A DNA stretch of 64,000 bases from an uncultured Mycoplasmatota bacterium (GCA_900553395.1 USDJ01000003.1:1-64000); one strand, 5' to 3'. Counted from the stretch's first letter, positions 41,229-50,982 are shown. Numbers and translations are program-made. Notes: generated by a model not told the origin, from the letters alone.

Positions 41229-42647
41229 GTGAAAAAAATTAATAAAAAAAGCATATTGTCTATGTTTGTGTTTGTATCATTACTTTTTGTAGATTTTTAT
41301 AAAGTAAGTGCAGCTCCACAAACAATAACAACAGGACAACATTCAGAGTCTTATGGAAGTTATAAGTATCCAGTTGGCGATGATGGCGCAAATGATAATG
41401 ATGGCAAAGGTAGATTTATAGCGTATGAAAAAGATTCAAATGGAAACCGTTTATATTGCTTAGATTATAACCATCAGTATACTAATAATACTACTCATAC
41501 ATATGTTGACACTCAAACAAATTCTGGAATGGCATGTGCAATAATTGATATGTGGTATAATAATGGTAGATATCAAAATAATGAAGGAACAATATATGAT
41601 TTTGGGCCAATGACTAGTATTGGATTAGAAACCAATTTAAGTAATCATCAATATGTTATGATTCAAGAAGCTATGTGGGATCATGTTGCAGATAAAACAC
41701 CTGCTAATTGTTCAAATCACTTAAAAAAGGAAAAAACTCTTCCATCTGGAGAGATAACAATTAAATTAGATAATCAATTATTGAGTTTAACTGAAGATGA
41801 AAAATATTATGTATCAGATAAAATATCTGTTACTACTAAAAACTTAGTGGATGCAACTACTAAATCAAGTGCTGATAGGCCAAAATACATTATATATGCT
41901 GAAGGTGCTCCAGAAGGTTATTATTTTTCAACTACACCAGGTGGAGAAAAACTAGAAACATTAAATAACAATTTTGTTACAAACTCTGATAGTGTATATT
42001 TAAACATACCTGTTATTGAGGAAAGCTATAATATTAGCGAAATTAAGATTGTTGTAAAAGGAACTTATAATGCAAAAGAAACTACATCTGCAACAGCATC
42101 TGTTCATAGATATAGATATAATACTTCAAGACAGGATGTTGGATTTGTTGAGTTTAATACTGAGACTACGACTTCACAAGCAGAAGTAGAAGGTAATGTA
42201 AAGGTTTACTTTGATGCTAAAAAAGTAACCATTTCTAAAAAGGATATAGCAAATGAAAATGAATTAGAGGGCGCTCATATTATTATTTATAATGACAAAG
42301 GTGAAGTTGTAGAAGAATTTGATTCAACTAAAGAATCGCATGAGGTATATTTACCTGCAGGGAAGTATACATTAAAAGAAACTGTTTCACCAGACGGATA
42401 TCAAAAAATAGATACGATGTTTGAATTTAAAGTTTCTAGTACAGGTAAAGTAACACTACTAAGTACAGAAAGCGATTACTTTAAAACTAGTGGTAGTGCA
42501 ATAACACTTTATAATAAGTTATATGAAGTTCCAGACACTGGTAAAACTAGATCTATTATATATTTAACAATAGGAACTATTCTAATAGTATCTGGTGGTT
42601 TCTTAACTTATTTGATACTAAAGAAAAGAAACTTAGCTAATATGTAA
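41229..42647 (+). CDS. Thioester-domain surface adhesin with SpaA-like domain and VPDTG anchor
   Basis: A 472-residue wall-anchored protein. The signal peptide is at residues 1-29 (ending VSAAPQ). A TQXA/thioester domain covers about 40-190, with Cys in RLYCLDYNHQY and Gln in YVMIQEAMWDHV. These two residues form an internal Cys-Gln thioester that can bond covalently to host proteins. A middle domain of about 130 residues is followed by a SpaA-like Ig fold (about 335-425; KVTISKKDIANENELEGA, then YLPAGKYTLKETVSPDGYQ). The sorting signal VPDTG, a membrane span and KKRNLANM end the protein. The start is GTG after AGGAGG. It is the only gene on its transcript; no pilin-type sortase is beside it. 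Confidence 0.9.
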   Translation: MKKINKKSILSMFVFVSLLFVDFYKVSAAPQTITTGQHSESYGSYKYPVGDDGANDNDGKGRFIAYEKDSNGNRLYCLDYNHQYTNNTTHTYVDTQTNSGMACAIIDMWYNNGRYQNNEGTIYDFGPMTSIGLETNLSNHQYVMIQEAMWDHVADKTPANCSNHLKKEKTLPSGEITIKLDNQLLSLTEDEKYYVSDKISVTTKNLVDATTKSSADRPKYIIYAEGAPEGYYFSTTPGGEKLETLNNNFVTNSDSVYLNIPVIEESYNISEIKIVVKGTYNAKETTSATASVHRYRYNTSRQDVGFVEFNTETTTSQAEVEGNVKVYFDAKKVTISKKDIANENELEGAHIIIYNDKGEVVEEFDSTKESHEVYLPAGKYTLKETVSPDGYQKIDTMFEFKVSSTGKVTLLSTESDYFKTSGSAITLYNKLYEVPDTGKTRSIIYLTIGTILIVSGGFLTYLILKKRNLANM

Positions 42648-42652
42648 TTTAC

Positions 42653-42682
42653 AAAAAAAGGAAAAATAGTTTTCCTTTTTTT
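42653..42682 (+). terminator. Rho-independent terminator
   Basis: An A/T-rich stem with a GGAAAA / TTTTCC core and a T8 run. Confidence 0.8.
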
Positions 42683-42718
42683 TGTTATATTTAAGTTGAT
42701 CATCAGCTTTTTTATTTA

Positions 42719-42746
42719 TAAAAAAAGCCCTCTATTACAAGGGCTT
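42719..42746 (-). terminator. Terminator of the tRNA-Met transcript
   Basis: On the minus strand AAGCCC / GGGCTT forms the stem core, followed by a T run, 14 bp past the tRNA. Confidence 0.8.
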
Positions 42747-42759
42747 ATTATAAACATAT

Positions 42760-42836
42760 TGGTAGCGACGGGGAGATTCGAACTCTCGACACCATGGGTA
42801 TGAACCATGTGCTCTAGCCAACTGAGCTACATCGCC
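42760..42836 (-). tRNA. tRNA-Met (CAT)
   Basis: A 77-base cloverleaf on the minus strand with an encoded CCA. The D arm has AGCTCAGTTGGCTAGAGC, the anticodon loop is TTCATAC (anticodon CAT), and the T arm has GAGTTCGAATCTC. The acceptor stem starts GGCGATG, with G1-T72 as a wobble pair. The standard pairing of the first base pair argues for elongator rather than initiator tRNA. Confidence 0.95.
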
Positions 42837-42899
42837 ATAAACAACATTATCATTATAACAAACAACATTATTTTTTGCAATACTTTTTTTAACTTTTAT

Positions 42900-43157
42900 T
42901 TATAATTTTGATTTCAAAAATTCTTCATACACTAATAAACCATAGTCTTTGTTGTAATAGTTGGGAAATTCGTTTAAATGCGCTAAAGCTATTTTAGCAC
43001 TCTTTAATAAATCATTATTTGTTACATTAGTATTTGGATTTACTAATCCATGTTCTAATTCTATATTTATTCCTCTTTTAAAATCTTCATATGGGAACCT
43101 AGAAAAATTAATATTTAATATTCTCGCAACATTTAGTATACTGTTATCATCGAACAT
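42900..43157 (-). CDS. DUF5661 family protein
   Basis: An 85-residue cytoplasmic protein. The pattern FKRGINIELEHG, then NVTNNDLLKSAKIALAHLNEFPNYY matches the small DUF5661 family, in which a His/Glu-rich helix pair is conserved; the family has no known function. The ATG at 43157 follows GGTGATTTT; an ATG four codons earlier has no site. It is divergent from miaB. Confidence 0.75.
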   Translation of the reverse strand: MFDDNSILNVARILNINFSRFPYEDFKRGINIELEHGLVNPNTNVTNNDLLKSAKIALAHLNEFPNYYNKDYGLLVYEEFLKSKL

Positions 43158-43225
43158 AAAAATCACCATTAAATTATATTGCCTAAAATATTTAAATATG
43201 CTATTATATTTAAGGATGTGATTTT

Positions 43226-44644
43226 ATGAATTTACCAAATTTAAAAGAAGCTAAAGTTAGGACAAATAAAAAGATAGCTATAAAAAATGATGATTATAAA
43301 GTTCCTTCATCAATGAAAAATATTGGAAAAAATAAAAAATATTACTTAAAAACTTATGGTTGTCAGATGAATGTACACGATAGTGAAAATATTAAAGCAA
43401 TATTAGAAAATATGAGTTTTACAGAAGCCGAAGAGATGGATGATGCTGATATAGTGTTACTAAACACTTGCGCTATAAGAGAAAATGCGCATAATAAGAT
43501 GTTTGGCTTTTTAGGAAGAGTAAAGCATTTAAAACAATTTAAACCTGATTTAATCTGTGGAATTTGTGGATGTATGTCACAAGAAGAAAGTGTAGTAGAA
43601 GAAATTAAAAACAAATATAAGTGGGTTGATATAGTATTCGGTACTCATAATCTGCACAAATTGCCATATATATTAGAAGAGTCAATAAAAAATAAATCTC
43701 AAGAAATAGAAGTATATAGTATTGAAGGGGACGTAATTGAAAACATTCCAGTTAAGAGAGATTCAAAATATAAAGCATGGGTAAATATTATGTTTGGCTG
43801 TGATAAATTTTGTACTTACTGTATTGTACCATATACAAGAGGTAAGCAAAGAAGTAGACTGCCAAAAGATATAATAAATGAGGTTAATGGTTTAGTTAAA
43901 GAAGGATACAAGGAAGTAACTTTACTAGGTCAAAATGTTAATGCTTATGGTAAAGATTTGAATATGAACTACACTATGAGTAATTTACTTTATGATGTAG
44001 CTCAAACTGGTATAGAACGTTTAAGATTTGTAACTAGTCATCCTTGGGAGTTTAATGATGAAATGATAGATGTAATTGCTTCTAACAAAAATATAATGCC
44101 TTATATACATTTACCACTTCAATCTGGTTCTGATAGAATACTAAAACTTATGGGAAGACGTTATACAAAAAAAGAATATATAGCTTTATTTGATAAAATT
44201 AAGAAAAAAATTCCTAATGTATCAATAACAACAGATATAATAGTTGCTTTCCCAGGTGAGACAGAAGAAGACTTTAATGATACACTTGATGTAGTTAATT
44301 ATTGTAAGTTTGATTCTGCATTTACATTTATTTATTCTCCTAGAGTAGGAACTCCTGCAGCTTCAATGAAAAATGAATTAACTTTGGAAGAGAAAAATAA
44401 TAGATTATATAAATTAAATGAGTTAGTTAACAAATATGCTAATTTAAAAAATCAAGAATATTTAGGAAAAACTGTTAAAGTGTTACTAGAAGGATGCAGT
44501 GAAAAAAGCGGATATCTTATGGGGTATACTGATACTATGAAATTAGTAAATGTTCTAGCCGATGAGGAGAATATAGGCAATATAGTTGATGTACTTATTA
44601 CAGATGTTAAAACTTGGAGTTTAGATGGAAAAATAGTTAAATAA
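43226..44644 (+). CDS. miaB: tRNA-2-methylthio-N6-dimethylallyladenosine synthase
   Basis: A 472-residue radical-SAM enzyme that adds a methylthio group to isopentenyl-A37 of tRNAs. The UPF0004 domain has three cysteines (YGCQMNVHDSE, NTCAIRENA, GICGCMSQ). The radical-SAM CxxxCxxC is in GCDKFCTYCIVPYTRGKQRSR, and a TRAM domain ends the protein (KTVKVLLEG). The motif MNVHDSE and length mark MiaB rather than RimO. In Bacillus cotE lies shortly after miaB; here it is about 6 kb on. A second family member, mtaB, starts at the right edge. Confidence 0.95.
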   Translation: MNLPNLKEAKVRTNKKIAIKNDDYKVPSSMKNIGKNKKYYLKTYGCQMNVHDSENIKAILENMSFTEAEEMDDADIVLLNTCAIRENAHNKMFGFLGRVKHLKQFKPDLICGICGCMSQEESVVEEIKNKYKWVDIVFGTHNLHKLPYILEESIKNKSQEIEVYSIEGDVIENIPVKRDSKYKAWVNIMFGCDKFCTYCIVPYTRGKQRSRLPKDIINEVNGLVKEGYKEVTLLGQNVNAYGKDLNMNYTMSNLLYDVAQTGIERLRFVTSHPWEFNDEMIDVIASNKNIMPYIHLPLQSGSDRILKLMGRRYTKKEYIALFDKIKKKIPNVSITTDIIVAFPGETEEDFNDTLDVVNYCKFDSAFTFIYSPRVGTPAASMKNELTLEEKNNRLYKLNELVNKYANLKNQEYLGKTVKVLLEGCSEKSGYLMGYTDTMKLVNVLADEENIGNIVDVLITDVKTWSLDGKIVK

Positions 44645-44648
44645 ATAA

Positions 44649-44677
44649 TGTACAAAATCACTTTTTTGTGATACAAT
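44649..44677 (+). promoter_or_regulatory. Candidate promoter for the zinc-ribbon gene
   Basis: TGTACA at 44649-44654, a 17-bp spacer and TGA-TACAAT (-10 at 44672-44677). Confidence 0.4.
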
Positions 44678-44707
44678 GTAGTAAATAATAAAGGAGTTGA
44701 AAAAAAT

Positions 44708-45925
44708 ATGTTATGTAAAAAGTGTGGTGCTAATATAGCAGACACAGCAAAATTTTGTGGTTTCTGTGGTAGTAAAGTAGAAGCTGAATCAAAACCTGCT
44801 GATGAAACTAGTTCTTTACAATCATTAGTAAAAGACGTACCAAATGAGATAAAAGAGTCTCTACCAAGTGAGACTAGTGACGTTCAAAGTGAAAGTTCTA
44901 ATGTGCCTTTAGCAAGCATTGCTGAAGAAGTGAATGCAGAAAGAGAAAGAGAGGCATTACAATCACTAATTGGTGAAAATACTGAGGCAAAAAATGAAAA
45001 TGTTACACCAGTACCAGAAGTAAAAAATAATTCTAAAGAAAAACCTAATGGTAAAAAAAGTAATACATTATTATTTGTAATTTTGGGTGTAATTTTAGCT
45101 GCTGTTGCAGTTGGATGCGTTTTACTATCCTTAAATAAGACTCAAAAGAGTAAAACTATAGATGACTTTAAAAAGTCTCTGGGCTTTGTTAAGGATGCAG
45201 ATAGTGCTACTGTTAATTTAAAATTGTCACTTCAATCAAATGATTCTAATTTTGATTTAAGCGGATCTTCTAAAGTTCAGAAAGTAAATGGAAAATATTT
45301 AGCTAGTGTTACATTAGATCAGTCATTATTATTTGATAAGATTGAATTATATGCTAGTATGGATTCAGAAAAATTTCAAGCATTCGTATCTTCAACTGTT
45401 TTAGATTTAATGGGATTAACATCATCAGATAAAGAGATCTGGTTAAATTATGAGACTTCTTCAAAAGATTATCAAGATATTTTTGAAGAGTTAGAAAACC
45501 CTGAATCAGATACTTCAAATGATATGAAAGAATTGTTAGATGATAAACATTTTAAATACATAGAAACTAAAAATGGTGAAGATCATTATCAATTAATTAT
45601 TGATAATTCACTACTAGGTGATGTAGAAGCTAGAGCAGAATTAGAAGATCTAGACGATATTGATGAAACATCATTAACAGGAAGTGTTACAGTTGATTTC
45701 TATATAAAGGATTCTAGTGTTAGAATGGAAATGGATTTAACAGAAGCAATAGGTCAAGAAGGATTAACTGCAAAATTAGTGTTAGAATTAACAGATGTAA
45801 ATAGTACTGTAGTAGAGATCCCAACAGATGCTTTAAACTCAACTAAAACTATAGAAGATTATTTGAATGAAAATGCTATAGAAGACACTGATGATCAAGA
45901 TGATCTAGAAAATCAACAGTTATAA
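44708..45925 (+). CDS. Zinc-ribbon single-pass membrane protein
   Basis: A 405-residue protein. The N-terminal zinc ribbon (CKKC at residues 3-6, CGFC at 17-20) is followed by a Ser/Glu-rich cytosolic linker and a membrane span at about residues 119-142. The outer domain (about 150-380) has LppX/lipoprotein-like beta features (VNLKLSLQSN, GSVTVDFYIKDSSVRMEMDL), then a very acidic tail. I do not recognise a named family, though the architecture matches the gene at 10.8 kb. The start follows AAAGGAGTTG. It has its own transcript ahead of the convergent tetR. Confidence 0.72.
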   Translation: MLCKKCGANIADTAKFCGFCGSKVEAESKPADETSSLQSLVKDVPNEIKESLPSETSDVQSESSNVPLASIAEEVNAEREREALQSLIGENTEAKNENVTPVPEVKNNSKEKPNGKKSNTLLFVILGVILAAVAVGCVLLSLNKTQKSKTIDDFKKSLGFVKDADSATVNLKLSLQSNDSNFDLSGSSKVQKVNGKYLASVTLDQSLLFDKIELYASMDSEKFQAFVSSTVLDLMGLTSSDKEIWLNYETSSKDYQDIFEELENPESDTSNDMKELLDDKHFKYIETKNGEDHYQLIIDNSLLGDVEARAELEDLDDIDETSLTGSVTVDFYIKDSSVRMEMDLTEAIGQEGLTAKLVLELTDVNSTVVEIPTDALNSTKTIEDYLNENAIEDTDDQDDLENQQL

Positions 45926-45947
45926 AAAAAATACTTAGATTAAGTAT

Positions 45948-46508
45948 TTAATATATTTTATCTGGAAGTAATTGATTTAAATATTCAATTACTTTTTCTT
46001 TTGAATTGTTTTTTGGATTTCTTAAATAGTCTATTCCAATGTTGATAACAGCGCCTATATAAAATTTAGAAATAAATTCGACAGGTATTTTACTATTACT
46101 TTCCTTTTTTAACCTATTTTTAATATCGTTTGTTAAAGTATCTGTTACCATATCCATTAGAATGCTGTCTTTATTGTTGTTGATTATAGCTGAGTATGTT
46201 TTAATATTATCATCTATATGGCTTAAAAATAAGTCTATCATTTTTAAATAGTATTCTTTTGGATTTTCATTACTTTGATTCTTTTCTAATGCCTTAACTA
46301 GTTCTTCCTTTAAATCGGATATAAGCGAATGTAAAAGCTCATATTTATCGCTAAAGTGAGCATAAAAAGTTGATCTATTTACTAATGCCTTGGAACATAT
46401 ATCGGAAACTTTAATTTCTTCAAAAGGCATATCACTCATGAGTGTTAAAATACTAGTATATAGATTTTTTTTAGTTTTCACGACTCTTAAATCTTGCTTT
46501 TTATCCAT
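45948..46508 (-). CDS. TetR/AcrR family regulator
   Basis: A 186-residue repressor. The N-terminal helix-turn-helix reads IKVSDICSKALVNRSTFYAHFSDKYELL, and the C-terminal ligand domain resembles TetR members that control drug or fatty-acid exporters. The gene is divergent from the MmpL transporter with a 176-bp gap. A 12-bp palindrome covers its own -10 box, so it probably represses itself and, by location, the exporter. Confidence 0.9.
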   Translation of the reverse strand: MDKKQDLRVVKTKKNLYTSILTLMSDMPFEEIKVSDICSKALVNRSTFYAHFSDKYELLHSLISDLKEELVKALEKNQSNENPKEYYLKMIDLFLSHIDDNIKTYSAIINNNKDSILMDMVTDTLTNDIKNRLKKESNSKIPVEFISKFYIGAVINIGIDYLRNPKNNSKEKVIEYLNQLLPDKIY

Positions 46509-46521
46509 TTTTCATCACCAA

Positions 46522-46554
46522 GTATAATTATACGCTTATTTATACTTTTGTAAA
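46522..46554 (-). promoter_or_regulatory. tetR promoter with overlapping palindromic operator
   Basis: On the minus strand: TTTACA (46549-46554), a 16-bp spacer and TATAAT (46527-46532). The perfect palindrome GTATAATTATAC (46522-46533) covers the -10 and is a likely TetR-type operator. The gap up to 46684 shows no clear + strand promoter. Confidence 0.55.
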
Positions 46555-46684
46555 GATAAACAACAAAAGTAGTTTATTTAGCGATACAAATCCATATATG
46601 TGTTGGTTATCATACACCGAAGTAAATGTGTTGATGAATTTTTTTTGCAAAAAGAATAAAATGGTTAACTGAAGGGAGAGTTAT

Positions 46685-48757
46685 ATGAAGAAAGTAAGAG
46701 ATTTTATAACACATAATAGTACTCTTATTGTTGTTATTTGTACTTTGCTTTTAATACCAGCAATAATAGGTTATGTGAAAACTAGAACTAATTATGACAT
46801 ATTAGTATATTTACCTGATGATATTGATACTATTAAAGGTGAGAATGTTTTAACAGATGAGTTTAAGCTAGGCTCATATGCGTTTGTTATGACAGATAAT
46901 ATGTCAAATAAACAAATTCTCAATTTAGAGAATAAAATTAAAAAAATAAACGGAGTAAATAACGTATTTAGCGTTGCTGATGTTATTGGAACATCATTAC
47001 CAAAAGAGATATTACCGGATGAGCTTCAAGAAAAGTTATATAGCGATAATTCAACTATAATAATGGTTACGTTTGATGGGTCTACTAGTGAAGATAAAAC
47101 GATAAATGCATTGGAAGATTTGAGAAAGCTTACAAATCCTGATAACATTAGTAGTATGACTGCAATGGTATTAGATACTATGAACCTATCTGATAGTGAA
47201 GTACTTATTTACGTTGCGATTGCTGTAGTGTTATGCTTGATAGTCTTATTAATAACTACAGATTCATATGTAATTCCATTTTTACTATTAGGAAATATAG
47301 GAGTTGCAATACTTTATAATATGGGATCTAATATATTTTTAGGTCAAATATCTTACATTACTAAAGCTATTACCGCAATACTACAGTTAGGTGTAACTAT
47401 GGACTTTTCCATATTCTTATATCACAAATATGAGCAATATAAGGATTCTTGTAAAGATAATAAAGAGGCTATGAGCTTGGCAATTAAAGATACTTTTATT
47501 TCTGTATTAGGATCATCATTAACTACAGTAGCAGGCTTTTTAGCACTTTGCTCAATGGACTTAACTTTAGGTAAAGATATTGGAATAGTTATGGCGAAGG
47601 GTGTAATATGTGGGGTTATAGTTGTACTTACTTTATTCCCATCATTACTTCTATTGTTTGATAATTTAATAACAAAAACTAAGCATAAAAATATATTTCC
47701 AAGTTTTAAGAGATTACAAAAATTTTCAGTTAATCATAGCGTATTAATTATAATAATATTTGTTTTACTAATGATACCAGCTTATATTGGAAATAACAAT
47801 TTTAATGTATATTATAAATTGGATGAATCGTTACCAGATAATTTAGCATTTAAAAAGGCAAATGCAACTTTGAAAGAGCAATTTAATATAGTTTCACTAG
47901 AGATGATACTAATTGATAAAAATCTAACAACTAGTGAGGTAGAAAGCTTAACAGAAGAGCTAAAAAACGTAGAAGGAATTGACTTAGTGCTTGCTCCTAA
48001 TTCTATTTTAGACTTTGGCTTACCTATAGAGATGTTGCCAGATGATTTAACTAATATTTTAGATAATGACAAGTATCAACTAGTTATAGTAAATTCATCA
48101 TATGAAATTGCCAGTGACGAGTTAAATAGTCAAGTAGATGAAATAAAAGACATTGTTTATAAATATGATTCTAAAGGTATAATAGCAGGTGAAGGACCTC
48201 TTATGAAAGACTTAGTAGAAATAGCTGATCACGATTTTAAAATGGTTAATTATATTTCTATAATTGTTATATTTATAATAATGATTTTTGTACTAAAATC
48301 AATAAGCTTACCAATAATTCTAGTATTCTCAATAGAGTTTGCTATATTTGCTAATATGTCATTTGCATATTTTACAAATACTAGTTTACCATTTATAGCT
48401 TCTATAGTAGTTGGAACAATTCAACTCGGAGCTACTATTGATTATGCAATATTAATGTCTAATAAATATTTAAATGATAGAAAAGAAATAGGAAATAAAT
48501 ATGCTGCTATGACAGAAACTTTAAGAACTACTGTACCATCAATAATAGTATCAGCACTTTGCTTCTTTGCTGCGACAGTAGGAGTTGCTGCATATACAAA
48601 GATAGATATGATAGGAGCAATATGTGAGTTACTATGTCGTGGTTCAATAATAAGTATGTTAGTAGTTATATTAATACTTCCAAGTCTATTACTTACCTTT
48701 GATAAAATTATAATGAAAACTACTTTAAATACTAAGGAGGTTAAATATGAAAAATAA
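46685..48757 (+). CDS. MmpL/RND family membrane transporter
   Basis: A 690-residue protein with about 11-12 membrane spans in two repeats, each with a large extracytoplasmic loop (YLPDDIDTIKGENVLTDEF and YYKLDESLPDNLAFKKAN). The span block GVTMDFSIFLYHKYEQ is repeated as GATIDYAILMSNKYLND, where an acidic residue in the middle suggests proton coupling. Such proteins export lipids or drugs. It shares an operon with the following secreted partner, overlapping it by 11 bp, and is divergent from a TetR regulator. The start follows GGGAGAG. Substrate unknown. Confidence 0.9.
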   Translation: MKKVRDFITHNSTLIVVICTLLLIPAIIGYVKTRTNYDILVYLPDDIDTIKGENVLTDEFKLGSYAFVMTDNMSNKQILNLENKIKKINGVNNVFSVADVIGTSLPKEILPDELQEKLYSDNSTIIMVTFDGSTSEDKTINALEDLRKLTNPDNISSMTAMVLDTMNLSDSEVLIYVAIAVVLCLIVLLITTDSYVIPFLLLGNIGVAILYNMGSNIFLGQISYITKAITAILQLGVTMDFSIFLYHKYEQYKDSCKDNKEAMSLAIKDTFISVLGSSLTTVAGFLALCSMDLTLGKDIGIVMAKGVICGVIVVLTLFPSLLLLFDNLITKTKHKNIFPSFKRLQKFSVNHSVLIIIIFVLLMIPAYIGNNNFNVYYKLDESLPDNLAFKKANATLKEQFNIVSLEMILIDKNLTTSEVESLTEELKNVEGIDLVLAPNSILDFGLPIEMLPDDLTNILDNDKYQLVIVNSSYEIASDELNSQVDEIKDIVYKYDSKGIIAGEGPLMKDLVEIADHDFKMVNYISIIVIFIIMIFVLKSISLPIILVFSIEFAIFANMSFAYFTNTSLPFIASIVVGTIQLGATIDYAILMSNKYLNDRKEIGNKYAAMTETLRTTVPSIIVSALCFFAATVGVAAYTKIDMIGAICELLCRGSIISMLVVILILPSLLLTFDKIIMKTTLNTKEVKYEK

Positions 48758-50354
48758 ACTAAAAACTTTATTAGCAGTTTCATTGCTAATGCCAACTGTA
48801 TCATTTGCGTTAGAAAAAAATGAAACAGTTTATACTAATTTAGATTCAACAGGAAAAATAACAAATACTATAGTAGTAAACCATATAGTAAATAAAGATA
48901 TTGGTGTACTTGAGGATGAAACATTACTTACAGATATATTAAACATAAATGGTAAAGAGACATTTAAACTAGAAAATAATAGCTTGAAATGGAATACTAA
49001 TGGTAGTGATATCTTTTATAAAGGCAAAATAGAAAAAGAGCAACCTATAGAAACAAACATTACTTATTATTTAAACGATAAACAAATGTCATCTAAAGAC
49101 ATGATCGGAAAAAGTGGTAGTGTTAAAATAAAAATAAACTTTAAAAACAGACTAGAAAATAATGTTCTAGTAAACGGAAGATACACTAAACTTTATACTC
49201 CTTTTGTTGTTACTTTAGGTACTATTTTAGATAGTAATAATACTAATATAAGTGTAACTAATGGAAAAGTTGTAAATACTGGAACTAAAAATGTAATTGT
49301 AGGATTATCAAGTCCAGGACTTTATAGTAGTTTAGGCCTTAGTGAATTAAAAGGATTAGACGAAATAACTATTACTTATGACACTAAAAAATTTAGTATA
49401 GGAAGTATGTATATAGTAGCTACTCCAAAACTATTAGAAAATAGTGACTTAGAAATATTTGATAAAATGAACACTTTATATAATAGTGTTAATGAATTAC
49501 AAACTAATATGGATAAGATAGTAGCTGGATCTAGTAAAGTAAAAAGTGGATCTAGTGAATTAAAATCATCTCTAGAGAGTGCTATAAAATTAATTTCTTC
49601 TAATGATTCAGAAACTCTAACAGAAGAACAAATAAACAGTATTAAAAATAGTGCTGTAAATCTTGTAGAATCTTCATATACTGATGAAAAGAAAGCTTCT
49701 ATATCAAATAATGCTTGGCAACAAGTATCACTAGCTTTAAGCAATAGTAGTGATAGTAATGTTACTGATATAGTTTCAAAATCAATTGAGAATGCTATTA
49801 ATTCTTATTTGGCAGAAAATGATGGAGAAAATCTAAAGACTTATCAAGCCTGCTTACAAAATCCATCTGCTATGACAGATACTAGTTGTGTAGAATTATT
49901 CTCAACAATAAATACTATAAAGAAATATACTCTTATGTCTTCTAGTGAAGTTGCAAGTGGAGTATCTAATTATGTAGCAGAGAAAGTAACTAGAATGGTT
50001 TCAGTAAGTACTTCCCTAGAGACTGCTAAGGAAGTAGCCAGCCAAGTAGCAGGTGAAGTTGCTAAAAACGTAGCTGATGAAGTTAAGAATACCATAATGG
50101 AATCAGTTAAAACATCTTTAAATTCTTTATTTAGTGGTGTTTCGCTTCTAGATAATGGAATAAATGATTTAAATACCGGTATTAACCAATTTAATAAAGA
50201 AGGAATAAATACTTTGAGCGGTTATTCTTCTATGTTAAAGACTTATAGCAATAAGTTAGAAGCTTTAGCAAAACTATCAGATAATTATAAAGGATACTCA
50301 TCTGATAATTCAACAAAAGTATTATTTGTATCTATGGTTAAAAGTTCAAAATAA
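48747..50354 (+). CDS. Secreted partner of the MmpL transporter (YhgE/Pip-like)
   Basis: A 535-residue exported protein with a signal peptide at residues 1-21 (ending VSFALE). The N-terminal half is beta-rich (GKSGSVKIKINFKN). From about residue 235 a long helical coiled-coil region follows (LYNSVNELQTNMDKIVAGSSKVKSGSSELKSSLE-type pattern) typical of YhgE/Pip proteins, but the multi-span C-terminal membrane domain is missing. AAGGAGG lies before the ATG and its start overlaps the transporter's end. It probably assists the pump outside the membrane, which is an inference. A terminator follows. Confidence 0.78.
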   Translation: MKNKLKTLLAVSLLMPTVSFALEKNETVYTNLDSTGKITNTIVVNHIVNKDIGVLEDETLLTDILNINGKETFKLENNSLKWNTNGSDIFYKGKIEKEQPIETNITYYLNDKQMSSKDMIGKSGSVKIKINFKNRLENNVLVNGRYTKLYTPFVVTLGTILDSNNTNISVTNGKVVNTGTKNVIVGLSSPGLYSSLGLSELKGLDEITITYDTKKFSIGSMYIVATPKLLENSDLEIFDKMNTLYNSVNELQTNMDKIVAGSSKVKSGSSELKSSLESAIKLISSNDSETLTEEQINSIKNSAVNLVESSYTDEKKASISNNAWQQVSLALSNSSDSNVTDIVSKSIENAINSYLAENDGENLKTYQACLQNPSAMTDTSCVELFSTINTIKKYTLMSSSEVASGVSNYVAEKVTRMVSVSTSLETAKEVASQVAGEVAKNVADEVKNTIMESVKTSLNSLFSGVSLLDNGINDLNTGINQFNKEGINTLSGYSSMLKTYSNKLEALAKLSDNYKGYSSDNSTKVLFVSMVKSSK

Positions 50355-50377
50355 CTATTAAATAATAGTTATTTTTC
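50350..50377 (+). terminator. Rho-independent terminator
   Basis: A 10-bp stem AATAACTATT / AATAGTTATT with a 4-base loop and a T run. Confidence 0.8.
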
Positions 50378-50448
50378 TTTTATAAAAAAGCTAAGTTTTT
50401 GTTCATTTTTATCACATTAATTCATATATTAAAGTGAGGAGTGATTGT

Positions 50449-50982
50449 ATGTCATCATATAAAGAAATAGTAACTAAAGCTGTTATTGGCAAAGGTAAAA
50501 AATATTTTAAAGATAATTATAGCATTGAAGTAGAAAATAAGCCTACTACTATATTAGGATGTTGGGTTATCAATCATAAATTTAAAGGATATAAGGCTAA
50601 TGATAAACTAGGTGTAAGTGGATCTTATGACGTAAATATTTGGTATTCTTATGATAACGATTCTAAAACTACAGTAGTAAGCAAAAATATATCTTATAAT
50701 GACTTATTTAATGTAAGGCTAAAAGAGAGTGCTGATTTGTCTAGTGATACTGATATAATTGTGATGCCACTAAAACAGCCAACTTGTTCAGGAGTAAATA
50801 TAAGCGACGCTAAAAGCATTACGTTTGATATAGAAAAAGAATTAGGCGTTGAAGTAGTAGGGGAAACTAAAGTTAAAATAGCTGTAGAAGATGATGAAGA
50901 GCCATGGGATGAAATAGATGAAGAATTAAGTGAAAAAGATATTAAAGAAATAGATGATATAAAAGAAGATTATATAAAATAG
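50449..50982 (+). CDS. cotE: Spore coat morphogenetic protein CotE
   Basis: A 177-residue cytosolic protein that builds the outer spore coat in Bacilli. Close match to Bacillus CotE: SSYKEIVTKAVIGKGKKYF at the start, TTILGCWVINHKFKGYK, YDVNIWYSYDNDSKTTVV, LKQPTCSGVNI, EVVGETKVKIAV, then an acidic tail (EEPWDEIDEELSEKD). The start follows GAGGAGTGA. CotE is not found in Clostridia, so it is useful evidence for the class. It would be made in the mother cell under SigE; a SigE promoter was not convincing by eye. Confidence 0.94.
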   Translation: MSSYKEIVTKAVIGKGKKYFKDNYSIEVENKPTTILGCWVINHKFKGYKANDKLGVSGSYDVNIWYSYDNDSKTTVVSKNISYNDLFNVRLKESADLSSDTDIIVMPLKQPTCSGVNISDAKSITFDIEKELGVEVVGETKVKIAVEDDEEPWDEIDEELSEKDIKEIDDIKEDYIK

